Source: Bacteroidota bacterium (GTDB lineage: Bacteria; Bacteroidota; Bacteroidia; Cytophagales; Cyclobacteriaceae). From it: a DNA stretch of 64,000 nt. Under the pieces are notes generated by a model. That model made no database searches and was not told the DNA's origin. It worked only from the letters and a program-made list of their open reading frames with translations. Position numbers and translations under genes: made by a program. Of the stretch, positions 36,616 to 44,392 are shown one piece after another (position 1 is the first letter of the stretch; each line of letters opens with the position of its first letter). The DNA lies in the NCBI GenBank assembly GCA_018267285.1, contig JAFDYU010000003.1:101002-165001 (forward strand), read 5' to 3'.

Positions 36616-38262
36616 ATGAAGAAAAAAGGAATTATTGCTTTGGTGGCATTTGCCGGATTGACGTTACTCTCGTTCACCCCTCCGGCCGATCGCTTTTTTG
36701 AAATTGCCAAAAACCTGGAAATATTTGGTTCGCTGTTTCGCGAAGTTAATGCCCTGTATGTGGATGACGTAAACCCTACTACGATGGCCCGCCATGGCAT
36801 AGACGCCATGCTCAATTCACTCGATCCTTATACCAATTATATTGCTGAAGATGAAGTAGAAGATTACCGCACCCAAAACACAGGACAGTACGGAGGTATC
36901 GGAGCTACCACCATCTACATCAATAAGCGCATGCTCGTGAGCATGGTTTTCGAAAATTATCCGGCCTACAAAAACGGCTTACGAATAGGCGATGAGATTG
37001 TGAAAATCAACGGAGTAGATTTAACCAAAATTCTACAGGATGAATCCAACCGGCTGATGAAAGGCCAGATCGGCTCACCCGTTAAAGTAACGGTAAAACG
37101 ATTTGGCCAGCCCGAACCTCTTGAACTTGAATTCAAGCGCGAAAAAATTAAGATCAATAGCGTACCCTATTTTGGCATGATCCCTTCGCAAGATATTGGG
37201 CTTTTACAACTAACCGAGTTCACGGCCGACTGCAGCAAAGAATTAAAACGAGGCATTCAATCCCTTAAAGAGCAGGGCGCAAAAAAATTGATACTCGATC
37301 TGCGCGGCAACCCGGGCGGACATCTGAACGAAGCACGAGATATTTGCAATTTTTTTATCCCGAAAGGAAAGCTGGTGGTGTCCACCAAAGGCAAAAGCGA
37401 GCAAAAAGAATACGATACCGAATACGCACCGCTCGATGAAACCATTCCACTGGTTATACTGATCGACCGGGGTAGCGCATCGGCTTCGGAGATTGTTGCA
37501 GGCACCTTGCAAGATTACGACCGTGCCGTAATAGTGGGCGAGCGGTCGTATGGCAAAGGACTTGTGCAAATGGGCAAGGCTTTCGTTTACAATTCGTACA
37601 TTAAAATAACCACCGCCAAATATTACACACCGAGCGGCAGATGCATACAAGTGCTCGACTACTCACACCGTAGAGAAGATGGAAGCGTGGGCACCGTGCC
37701 CGACTCCGTGAAAAAAGTATTTAAAACCTCGCGCGGGCGTTCCGTCTACGATGGTGGCGGCATCGACCCCGATGTTACGTTTGCAAGCAACGATGCACCC
37801 GGCATTTTATCTGCACTGAACAAGCAGGGATTTATTTTTGATTACGCTACCGAATACGCCTCGAAGCACCCTTCCATTGCACCCATCAAAACATTTTCGC
37901 TTTTGTCAGCCGAATACAACGATTTTTTGGTTTGGATAAAAAATAAAAAATTGGATTATCAAACTCCTACCGACACCCGCTTAAAAGAACTCGAAGCAGA
38001 AGCGTTACATTCGCAATACCTGCCATTGATTAAGGCACAATTAAATCAGGTGGCCAACAAGATTTCTGAAATACACCAATCTGATTTTATGGTGTTTCGC
38101 AACCAGATAAAACTGGCACTTGAACGTGAAATTGTGAACCGCTACTATTTTGAAAAAGGAGCTTCCGAATTTTCGCTTGCCCACGATGAAGAAGTGAAAC
38201 GCGCAGCAGACTTGCTCAATAAAACAGCAGATTACAAAAAAATACTGCTTCTGCCTCAGTAG
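36616..38262 (+). CDS. C-terminal processing peptidase, S41 family
   Basis: The ATG at 36616 gives 548 residues with an N-terminal membrane-targeting segment (MKKKGIIALVAFAGLTLLSF); the longer frame from 36517 overlaps the 74-aa gene. A PDZ domain (about 90-165) precedes the S41 protease core, with the nucleophile in GSASASEIVAG near 300 and the general-base lysine in YGKGLVQ near 327. Tail-specific proteases cleave C-termini of periplasmic proteins. The extra C-terminal helical region (about 420-548) is common in Bacteroidota members. Confidence 0.94.
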   Translation: MKKKGIIALVAFAGLTLLSFTPPADRFFEIAKNLEIFGSLFREVNALYVDDVNPTTMARHGIDAMLNSLDPYTNYIAEDEVEDYRTQNTGQYGGIGATTIYINKRMLVSMVFENYPAYKNGLRIGDEIVKINGVDLTKILQDESNRLMKGQIGSPVKVTVKRFGQPEPLELEFKREKIKINSVPYFGMIPSQDIGLLQLTEFTADCSKELKRGIQSLKEQGAKKLILDLRGNPGGHLNEARDICNFFIPKGKLVVSTKGKSEQKEYDTEYAPLDETIPLVILIDRGSASASEIVAGTLQDYDRAVIVGERSYGKGLVQMGKAFVYNSYIKITTAKYYTPSGRCIQVLDYSHRREDGSVGTVPDSVKKVFKTSRGRSVYDGGGIDPDVTFASNDAPGILSALNKQGFIFDYATEYASKHPSIAPIKTFSLLSAEYNDFLVWIKNKKLDYQTPTDTRLKELEAEALHSQYLPLIKAQLNQVANKISEIHQSDFMVFRNQIKLALEREIVNRYYFEKGASEFSLAHDEEVKRAADLLNKTADYKKILLLPQ

Positions 38263-38291
38263 TGATTAGTTAGTACAGGAATAAAAACTCA

Positions 38292-38957
38292 CTACTTAGT
38301 TTTGTTTGTTCTGCTTTGCTCAACAATCGTAAGATATTTTTTTGACGCATCAATCATGGATGCCTTCACTTTGCGCCATTCAATTTCTTTTAACATATCC
38401 GGCATGGGTGAATTATTTTGTATAGCTGTCTCAATTTCAACCAAGGCAAACGAAACAGACTTTGGCGACATTAAGGGCTCGTATAGATGAAAATTTTTTA
38501 ATACCGTATCAGTCCCAAGTTCGTTAAACAAAAAATATAGATCAATGTAGTCTTTCTTTTCTCTACGTCCGGTAATCGCGCTTAACTTGAAAGCCGCAAG
38601 ATCTTCCAGTCCTGCCAAACGTAATGCATTGGATTGCATAGCAGGGCATCTGAATGGGATCATCCAGTTATCGTAGAGTTCTACTCGTACGCCTTTAATT
38701 TCGGTTTGAATATTACTTTCCGTAACGAAAATCTCACTGCTTGGATAATGCTTATTCAGAATTTGCCGAATTTTAGTTTTATCCGTCTTCTCATTTGAAA
38801 ATAAATCTATATCGACAGATTTACGGTGTCCAAGTTGTAACGCTATCGCTGTTCCTCCAACAAGCCGGAAGGGGAATAATTCTTCGATACGTGTTAAGTT
38901 GCTTAGGATTTCTAACAAATCATGGCCAATAGTTTCTTTATACAGCATATCGTCCAT
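38292..38957 (-). CDS. AbiEii/AbiGii-type nucleotidyltransferase toxin
   Basis: A 221-residue nucleotidyltransferase-like toxin of the AbiEii group (type IV toxin-antitoxin, phage abortive infection). GGTAIALQLGHRKSVDIDLF at about 34-53 is the characteristic GG-x-A...HR-x-S-x-DIDLF active site, with a second acidic patch at KDYIDLYFL near 138. In studied AbiE systems the enzyme transfers nucleotides and arrests growth. Its start overlaps the end of the DUF6922 gene by 20 nt. The product could equally be a non-defence nucleotidyltransferase. Confidence 0.85.
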   Translation of the reverse strand: MDDMLYKETIGHDLLEILSNLTRIEELFPFRLVGGTAIALQLGHRKSVDIDLFSNEKTDKTKIRQILNKHYPSSEIFVTESNIQTEIKGVRVELYDNWMIPFRCPAMQSNALRLAGLEDLAAFKLSAITGRREKKDYIDLYFLFNELGTDTVLKNFHLYEPLMSPKSVSFALVEIETAIQNNSPMPDMLKEIEWRKVKASMIDASKKYLTIVEQSRTNKTK

Positions 38958-39204
38958 CCTTATCGATACCCAAAAACAAATAAGCCATGGCCCTGGTTAA
39001 CGGCTTTAGAGGTGAATGTTCCAAAATTCGTTTAACGTTATCAGCCTTGTAAAAACGGATCACTTCGCGGATGTCCTCAATACTGCCGTATTCAAATACA
39101 CGATTGACAACCCAATCACTTGAATGGATTAAAGCCTTATCAATTTCTTTTTCGTTGATATCCCAAAAAAGCGCTCTTCTTCTACTTAAAAAAGTCTCCT
39201 CCAT
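38938..39204 (-). CDS. DUF6922-type antitoxin-like protein
   Basis: An 88-residue acidic-basic helical protein with FWDINEKEID (14-23) and IREVIRFYKADNVKRIL (about 46-62), the pattern of the DUF6922 family found next to AbiEii toxins in place of AbiEi. No DNA-binding helix-turn-helix is obvious. It overlaps the toxin gene by 20 nt in the usual antitoxin-first order. Function by association. Confidence 0.75.
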   Translation of the reverse strand: MEETFLSRRRALFWDINEKEIDKALIHSSDWVVNRVFEYGSIEDIREVIRFYKADNVKRILEHSPLKPLTRAMAYLFLGIDKDGRYAV

Positions 39205-39308
39205 GCTAGTTCCCTATTTATCTTCAAAAATACTGATTTTGATGTTTCTATCCTTTACATTTCAAGTCAACCAATCTGCTGCATCCAACGTAGTGTCACC
39301 ACAACGAA

Positions 39309-39327
39309 GGGGCAAAAGATCTGCCCC
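39309..39327. repeat. Short inverted repeat in the decayed region
   Basis: GGGGCA and TGCCCC (6-bp arms) surround AAAGATC. Without a U-run it is probably not a terminator and may belong to the decayed transposase island. Confidence 0.3.
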
Positions 39328-39435
39328 GTTATCCATGTTTCAAATTTATCATTTTGTGGATTTAACATTTTGTGCTGCGGTGAATTATTCCCTCAGGAAA
39401 AATTCTTCACCAACTCCCTTAAGTTAACGACTATT

Positions 39436-39722
39436 GTGAAGAACACCAACAAGGGCGTAGAGCACTCGAGTATTCATATTCTTCCGGCAGCCGACACATC
39501 TTTCTGGCGCAAGCGTCTCGCTTGTGCTTTCTCTTTCTTTCAAACAACATAACTCAGCTCAATCAACCCCTTTCTACCATAAAAATCACGCGCACTACTG
39601 TACCAATAATCTTCTTCTCGTTCTACGAACCCAGCTTCTATGGGATTATCGTGTATGTATTGAAGTTTTTGATGAAACATTTCTGTTGTTCTTAATTCTT
39701 TGCCATCGTTGGTGTTCTTCAC
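39436..39722. repeat. 15-bp inverted repeat flanking the transposase remnant
   Basis: GTGAAGAACACCAAC at 39436-39450 recurs exactly as its reverse complement at 39708-39722, bracketing the transposase fragment. The right copy is part of a perfect 9-bp palindrome (TCGTTGGTG at 39706-39714, loop TTCTT, CACCAACGA at 39720-39728). Similar TTCACCAAC words occur near 39408. Confidence 0.7.
39507..39527. repeat. REP-like palindrome
   Basis: GCGCAAGCG-TCT-CGCTTGTGC is an inverted repeat with 9-bp arms and one mismatch. It lies just beyond the 3' end of the transposase fragment, where REP-associated transposase elements keep their target hairpin. Confidence 0.55.
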
Positions 39723-39740
39723 CAACGATCTCGCTCTCAA
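39540..39740 (-). pseudogene. C-terminal remnant of a REP-associated tyrosine transposase (RAYT, Y1_Tnp)
   Basis: The frame encodes 66 residues, of which the last 50 or so (HQKLQYIHDNPIEAGFV, then YWYSSARDFYG) match the C-terminal end of IS200-like RAYT transposases. The HUH motif and catalytic tyrosine region upstream are missing, replaced by the palindromic sequence at 39706-39728. It is therefore a truncated, inactive copy. The gap from 39205 to 39835 holds only this remnant and its repeats. Confidence 0.8.
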
Positions 39741-39803
39741 AAAACAAAAGTACCCGTAATCAATGTTTCAAAAAGTTTAGACACCAACAACACTAACTTT
39801 ATC

Positions 39804-39811
39804 TATTTTTG
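39804..39811 (+). promoter_or_regulatory. -7-like box upstream of the cupin gene
   Basis: TATTTTTG is a perfect TAnnTTTG match 24 nt before the cupin ATG. The nearest upstream TTTA (39776) is 24 bp away, longer than the usual spacer. Confidence 0.3.
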
Positions 39812-39835
39812 TAAATACCATAAAATAGATACGTT

Positions 39836-40399
39836 ATGAATCGTACAAAATTTATTTTAGCAACTCTTGCTATCATGCCGGTTACAGTTTTTGCTAAATT
39901 ATTGTCAAGATTGGCAACAAGAACGAGTAAGGGATTTAAAGTAAATTCCGGTGAAGCAAGGTTTGGCACACACTATAAAATGAAGGGTGTTACCTTAAAT
40001 GTGTTAGATATTAAAATATCTTCTAAAGATACGGATGGTGAACTGTCTGTTTTTGAGCAAAATGGATTTACTCCCAAAGGTGGCCCACCTTTACATATCC
40101 ATCTCTTCCAGGACGAGTTCTTTTATATAGTAGAAGGCGAATATCTTTTTCAGGTGGCGGATGAAAAATACCTGATAAAATCTGGCGATACGATTTTTTT
40201 ACCAAGACATGTTCCGCACGCCTTCGTACAATTAACAGACAAGGGCAAGGTAATTGTGTCTTATATGCCGGCAGGTAAAATGGAAGATTTTTTTAAAGTC
40301 ACAGACTCATGGGTTACACCTCCAACAAAAAAAGAAATAGAAATTGTGTTTGAAGACCATGACATGAAAGTTGTTGGCCCGCCCTTAAAGATTGACTAA
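39836..40399 (+). CDS. Cupin-domain protein
   Basis: A 187-residue protein with an N-terminal hydrophobic stretch (about 5-22) and a cupin core: GGPPLHIHLFQDEFFYIVEG (split at about 82-101) supplies the metal-binding His-x-His...Glu set, and LPRHVPHAF near 125 the last His. Metal-binding cupins act as dioxygenases, isomerases or sensors; substrate not predictable. It lies alone between the decayed element and tRNA-Gly. The N-terminal segment lacks a clear cleavage site and may be an anchor. Confidence 0.82.
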   Translation: MNRTKFILATLAIMPVTVFAKLLSRLATRTSKGFKVNSGEARFGTHYKMKGVTLNVLDIKISSKDTDGELSVFEQNGFTPKGGPPLHIHLFQDEFFYIVEGEYLFQVADEKYLIKSGDTIFLPRHVPHAFVQLTDKGKVIVSYMPAGKMEDFFKVTDSWVTPPTKKEIEIVFEDHDMKVVGPPLKID

Positions 40400-40443
40400 C
40401 AAATGCTAAACTACCCGAAAGAATGTATCGTTTGATCTCTCAG

Positions 40444-40516
40444 AGCGGGAAACGAGGCTCGAACTCGCGACCCTCAGCTTGGGAAGCTGATGCTCTACCA
40501 ACTGAGCTACTCCCGC
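40444..40516 (-). tRNA. tRNA-Gly (anticodon CCC)
   Basis: The minus strand folds as a standard 73-nt tRNA: acceptor GCGGGAG with TTCCCGC, D-arm GCTC...GAGC, anticodon stem TCAGC/GCTGA around the loop TTCCCAA (anticodon CCC), and a T-arm GCGAG TTCGAGC CTCGT. The 3' CCA is not encoded. Confidence 0.93.
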
Positions 40517-40581
40517 TTAAACAACCAAAAATCAATAATCGTAGATCAAATTCCAAATTAAAAAATCAGTATTAAAACTGA

Positions 40582-40625
40582 AGGCTGCCTCCTGAGTTTG
40601 ATTTAACAAATGCAGGAGACAGCCT
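40582..40625 (-). terminator. Hairpin downstream of the DUF4097 operon
   Basis: AGGCTGCCTCCTG and CAGGAGACAGCCT form a 13-bp stem with one mismatch and an 18-nt loop, 21 nt after the stop of the last gene on the minus strand. The tail is only weakly T-rich, so termination is likely but not certain. Confidence 0.5.
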
Positions 40626-40645
40626 CGATAAAAGTCTGCTCAGCC

Positions 40646-41464
40646 TTACTTCTTCCTTAAATAGATATCGCCATTGTAAGTTTGTATGCTAATTTCGGGG
40701 CCGCCTCCATTAACATCCACTTTTACCCAATCATCAATCTGAACTTTGTAAATACCAGTTTTAGATTCAGTTTTGGTAACGGGTCCCGACTTCTGAACTT
40801 GCGCATCAAAGCCGGAATAAATTTCTCCCTGTTTGGTTTTCATTTTAAAACTTGCTTTGAAACCTGCCGGGAACGTAAGGTCTATATCTCCATTGAAGTT
40901 CGCGTACGAAAGAGGCGTGTCGGGTGTAAGTTTATCGTAAGCAATCTTGATGTCGCCATTGTACGTTTCGGCCACTACAGTTCCGGAGATTCCGGTGGCC
41001 ATAATGCTCCCGTTGTAATTGATCAGCTCCACCGTGCCGGTGATGTTGTTTATTTCTATGTCTCCATCGTTGTAGGTTTTAATTTTCATTGTAATTGCCG
41101 TTGGTACCTCAACAGTCACTTCTATTTTATTGCTCCAGTTTTCCGACATTACCTTTACCGTGTTTTGGAATTCAGACGCCTCGAGGTTCATGGTGCCGCT
41201 GCTGATCTTTTTTAAACCATCGCGATTGCTTTTGTGGTCCCTGTCGTGGTCATCTTCGTCATTATCACTTATATTTTCGTATTTCACCAACACGTCTTTG
41301 CGGGCTGTTCCCTTGATCTTTACCGATCCGGTTTTAATATCAACAATCAACTTCATTGCGCCCGTTGGGTTCGAGAAAGGAACAGTAAATTCTCCCGAAT
41401 TTTGTGCACTTGTGAGGTAACAAACAAACATCAACACCATCGTCATCGTCAGTAACTTTTTCAT
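40646..41464 (-). CDS. Secreted DUF4097 beta-repeat protein (second of pair)
   Basis: ATG 41464 gives 272 residues with a signal peptide (about 1-21); a TTG at 41470 is a less likely start. The mature part is a chain of short beta repeats with recurring G-x-I-x-I-x-x-x-N/Y-G-D units (for example TYNGDIKIAYDK and ANFNGDIDLTF), the DUF4097 pattern that probably builds a right-handed beta-helix. An acidic stretch (DNDEDDHDRDHKSNRDG near 70-86) may bind cations. It is the last gene of the sigma-factor operon. Confidence 0.83.
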   Translation of the reverse strand: MKKLLTMTMVLMFVCYLTSAQNSGEFTVPFSNPTGAMKLIVDIKTGSVKIKGTARKDVLVKYENISDNDEDDHDRDHKSNRDGLKKISSGTMNLEASEFQNTVKVMSENWSNKIEVTVEVPTAITMKIKTYNDGDIEINNITGTVELINYNGSIMATGISGTVVAETYNGDIKIAYDKLTPDTPLSYANFNGDIDLTFPAGFKASFKMKTKQGEIYSGFDAQVQKSGPVTKTESKTGIYKVQIDDWVKVDVNGGGPEISIQTYNGDIYLRKK

Positions 41465-41487
41465 AATCAAATTATTTTTTAGTTGAA

Positions 41488-42357
41488 CTATTTTTCTTTT
41501 ACAATCACATCGCCATTGAAAGTCTCGAAGTCGAGATTGGCCCCGCCCTGCCCTACCTTAAAACGATTTCTACCAATTTTTATCGAATAGCCTTCCTCGC
41601 TTTGTTTCTTTTCCACCAGAGCCGACAAACTTTCCAAACGCTGCACGTTGGTGTACAAGTCGCCATTAAAGCTTTTGAAACTCACATCTGCGGCAAGCCC
41701 CTTTTCAAACAACGCGTTGATATCGCCATTCAACGAATAATACTTACAATCTTGGCTGGGGTTACGCGAATAATCAACATCCACATTTCCATTGATGGTG
41801 CTGGCGTAAGTTGTACTTTGTATAGATGTGAGCTTGATCGATCCGTTAACATTATTTGCACTGACAGCTCCTTTAATGTTCTCGATAAATACATTGCCAT
41901 CGTTTACGGTTGAGACTTCGATATTCAGGCCAACCGGTACTTTAACCGAAAAATTAAATGTATAATCATACGGAGGGTTACATTCCTCATCGTTGCAATT
42001 CCAATGATACCCCCAACCGGCACCATGCTTGCTATTTTTACGATAGGTGAAATGATTACAACCGCCACCAACATAAATAATCAACGTATCGAGTCGGTCT
42101 ATTTGTTTGAGTTGTATTTCTTTTTTGCCTTGCTCAAGCCGGGCTTCGGATTTTGCTTTTATTATTCGTTCTGCTTCAATGATAATTTTGTCGCCTTCAT
42201 ATCCCCGAACATTCATTGAGCCATTAAGATTGGCAAGTACGAGCGTGTTATTAATACCGGGTTTCTCAAACTTAAGTTCGCGGGTAATTTTATCGGTGAA
42301 GGTCTGAGCTAACGCTACCCTCGAAAGAAGCAGCATACCAATTAATATGTGTTTCAT
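41488..42357 (-). CDS. Secreted DUF4097 beta-repeat protein (first of pair)
   Basis: A 289-residue protein with a signal peptide (about 1-18, ending LAQTF) and the same repeated strand-turn units as its neighbour (NVNGSIKLTS, TINGNVDVDY, SLNGDINALF, SFNGDLYTNV). A Cys/His patch near 100-125 (GGGCNHF then HWNCNDEECNP) could bind metal or form disulfides and is absent from the downstream paralogue. It lies 7 nt after the HEAT-repeat gene. Confidence 0.83.
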   Translation of the reverse strand: MKHILIGMLLLSRVALAQTFTDKITRELKFEKPGINNTLVLANLNGSMNVRGYEGDKIIIEAERIIKAKSEARLEQGKKEIQLKQIDRLDTLIIYVGGGCNHFTYRKNSKHGAGWGYHWNCNDEECNPPYDYTFNFSVKVPVGLNIEVSTVNDGNVFIENIKGAVSANNVNGSIKLTSIQSTTYASTINGNVDVDYSRNPSQDCKYYSLNGDINALFEKGLAADVSFKSFNGDLYTNVQRLESLSALVEKKQSEEGYSIKIGRNRFKVGQGGANLDFETFNGDVIVKEK

Positions 42358-42364
42358 AATTTTT

Positions 42365-43150
42365 TTAAATTAATACGTTAATACTTTCTGCAATTCTTTC
42401 TTTAACCTCTTTGGGCGTTGTTTTTTGTTCCATTATTTTTTTCAATTCTTGAACGGAAGATTTTTCTTGCAGAGTCGCCATAAGTTCTGCCAGCGCCACT
42501 TGCACCAATGGTGAATCTTGATTGGTAATAGACCGAACCAACCCTTCGCGTACTGCCGATGATTTGGCATAATTGTGCAATGCATCGAGGGCAGCAAGCC
42601 GTACATTAACACTGGGATCGGAGTTCAAGGTTTTAAAAAGTGCATCGGTTACTTTTTTGCTCGGCCCAGTAATTTCTTCGCTCAGGCTTACCGCCTTAAG
42701 TCGGTCGGTGGCCGATTCTTTTTCAAGCATCGAGATCATCATCATCTCTTTGAGGTCGGTAACTTCTCGTGCCAACACCTTCACGTCTTCATCGCTTCCA
42801 TTAAATTTTTGCACGAATATGCCGGAGATCAGCCCCACAGTTACCAATGCCAAACCCACACTTGTTTTAGCAAACCATGATTCCATAAAAGACCAAGGCC
42901 TCGATGTGTACGCTAATTTTTTTTCTTGTACTTCTTTAGCAAGCATCTCATAAAACCGATTATCGAGTTCTTGCGATGGAGTTGGCTCTACTACTTTAGT
43001 CAGGTTTTCATCAAGTTTTAAAAGTTCTTGAAGTTGGGTAAGCTGCACCTCTCCCAATTCTATTAGTTTTTCTAACGTTTTAGTTTCTGTTGGATCGGCC
43101 AGGCCTTCGTTGTACTTGGCGATTAGTTCCTCGATTTGCTTCTTTTCCAT
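42365..43150 (-). CDS. Membrane anti-sigma-like protein with HEAT repeats
   Basis: A 261-residue protein. Residues 1-90 are cytoplasmic and helical (MEKKQIEELIAKYNEGLADPTE region), one transmembrane helix spans about 97-115, and the periplasmic part has a short coiled coil followed by HEAT-like helix pairs (VNVRLAALDALHNYA, LVQVALAELMATL) to the end. Placed directly after an ECF sigma gene, it is probably the anti-sigma factor even though no zinc-binding motif is present. HEAT repeats would provide a protein-binding sensor surface. Function is inferred from position and topology. Confidence 0.72.
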   Translation of the reverse strand: MEKKQIEELIAKYNEGLADPTETKTLEKLIELGEVQLTQLQELLKLDENLTKVVEPTPSQELDNRFYEMLAKEVQEKKLAYTSRPWSFMESWFAKTSVGLALVTVGLISGIFVQKFNGSDEDVKVLAREVTDLKEMMMISMLEKESATDRLKAVSLSEEITGPSKKVTDALFKTLNSDPSVNVRLAALDALHNYAKSSAVREGLVRSITNQDSPLVQVALAELMATLQEKSSVQELKKIMEQKTTPKEVKERIAESINVLI

Positions 43151-43174
43151 ATTTATTTTTTTATCTCGTGCAAC

Positions 43175-43726
43175 TCACATTGATTTTTCAACTTGATGAT
43201 AAATGGCTTTCAGTTCCTGTAACGCCCGAAACACTTTCACTTTCACCGTTCCTTCAGGGCAGCCGAGCATCTCCCCAATCTCTTTGTATTTTTTCTCCTG
43301 AAATTTGCTCAACAATAGAATCTCTCTTTTGTCCTCCGGTAATTTATCGAGTGCTACCAATAGCATTTTTTGTTCATCCTCGGCTTGCCAGATTGAGAGA
43401 TGACTGTGTGCATCTTCTATTCTATCCTCCCATTTTTCTACTTTTTCATGAACCATCTTGTTTTTTCTAAAGTGGTCGTTCTTTACATTACGCGCGATGT
43501 GAAACATCCAGGTTTTAAAATCTCCATCTCCCCGAAAAAGATGTCGGTACTTCAGAATCCGAACAAATGTGTTTTGCACCAAATCTTCGCCCAATTCTTT
43601 ATCGCGCACCAAGCACACAAAAAAACCAAGCAGCGGCCGTTTGTACCGCTCATAAAGCAAGCCCAGCTTGTCGGGATCACCGTCCCGAACCTTAGCCATC
43701 AAGTAGTTGTCTGAAAGCGCTTCCAA
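43175..43726 (-). CDS. ECF-type RNA polymerase sigma factor
   Basis: A 183-residue sigma-70 family protein with region 2 (DLVQNTFVRILKY near 50-62, then FKTWMFHIARN) and region 4 (LPEDKREILLLSKFQ and the helix-turn-helix EIGEMLGCPEGTVKVKVFRA near 150-170). No extra C-terminal domain. It heads the operon sigma, HEAT anti-sigma, DUF4097, DUF4097. Confidence 0.93.
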   Translation of the reverse strand: MEALSDNYLMAKVRDGDPDKLGLLYERYKRPLLGFFVCLVRDKELGEDLVQNTFVRILKYRHLFRGDGDFKTWMFHIARNVKNDHFRKNKMVHEKVEKWEDRIEDAHSHLSIWQAEDEQKMLLVALDKLPEDKREILLLSKFQEKKYKEIGEMLGCPEGTVKVKVFRALQELKAIYHQVEKSM

Positions 43727-43775
43727 ATGTTGAGATTCTGTGAGGGAAACTTAATGAAGTTGCAAAGGTTACGCG

Positions 43776-43806
43776 TTTGCCAAAAATAATTTCGCTGCTA
43801 CCTTTA
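43776..43806 (+). promoter_or_regulatory. Promoter-like boxes upstream of maf
   Basis: TTTG (43776-43779), 19 bp, TACCTTTA (43799-43806): near-perfect fit to TTTG-N19-21-TAnnTTTG, one mismatch at the last base. The leader to the maf ATG is about 12 nt. Confidence 0.5.
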
Positions 43807-43813
43807 CATTAAA
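43781..43813 (-). promoter_or_regulatory. Promoter-like boxes upstream of the ECF sigma operon
   Basis: On the minus strand TTTA (43810-43813), 21 bp, TATTTTTG (43781-43788). The -7 box is a perfect TAnnTTTG, which suggests housekeeping rather than purely autoregulated transcription. It physically overlaps the maf promoter on the other strand. Confidence 0.4.
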
Positions 43814-43822
43814 TGTAATCAA

Positions 43823-44392
43823 ATGATTTCACTCGAAAGGCCGCTCATCCTTGCTTCGGCCTCACCACGCAGGCAATATTTATTAAAAGAAATCGGATTA
43901 TCGTTTGTTGTAGCCCCACCCCATATCGATGAGTCGTTCCCCGCAGAAATGGCGGTTGAAAGTGTACCCGTTTATTTGGCACAAAAAAAGGCAGCTGCAC
44001 TATTGCCAAAAATTAAAAATGAAATCGTGATCTCAGCCGACACCGTTGTCATTCTCCATAATCGAATATTGAATAAGCCTGCCGACAAGCCAGAGGCAAT
44101 TCGTATGCTAAGTGATTTAAGCGGACATACGCACACAGTTATCACCGGGGTATGTTTGCTTGATAAAAATAAATCAGAGTGTTTTGATGATCGGACTGAG
44201 GTTACCTTCAAACATCTGACAATTGAAGAAATAGAATTTTATGTTGAAAAATATCAACCGTACGACAAAGCCGGTGCCTATGGAGCACAAGACTGGATTG
44301 GCATGGTGGCTTTAGAAAAAATTGTAGGCTCTTACTTTACTGTGATGGGGCTACCCATACACAAAGTTTATGAGCGCTTGAAATCATTCTGA
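43823..44392 (+). CDS. maf: Maf-family nucleoside triphosphate pyrophosphatase
   Basis: A 189-residue Maf protein with the N-terminal LASASPRRQYLLKEIG (9-24) and the second signature ISADTVV near 71. Family members hydrolyse dTTP/UTP or modified nucleotides and one clade delays septation. Its 3' end overlaps the convergent GT9 gene by 9 nt. Confidence 0.93.
   Translation: MISLERPLILASASPRRQYLLKEIGLSFVVAPPHIDESFPAEMAVESVPVYLAQKKAAALLPKIKNEIVISADTVVILHNRILNKPADKPEAIRMLSDLSGHTHTVITGVCLLDKNKSECFDDRTEVTFKHLTIEEIEFYVEKYQPYDKAGAYGAQDWIGMVALEKIVGSYFTVMGLPIHKVYERLKSF

Noticed and set aside
39370-39796. 60- and 90-aa plus-strand frames in the decayed region
   Set aside because: They run through the RAYT remnant and palindromes and contain no recognisable domain.
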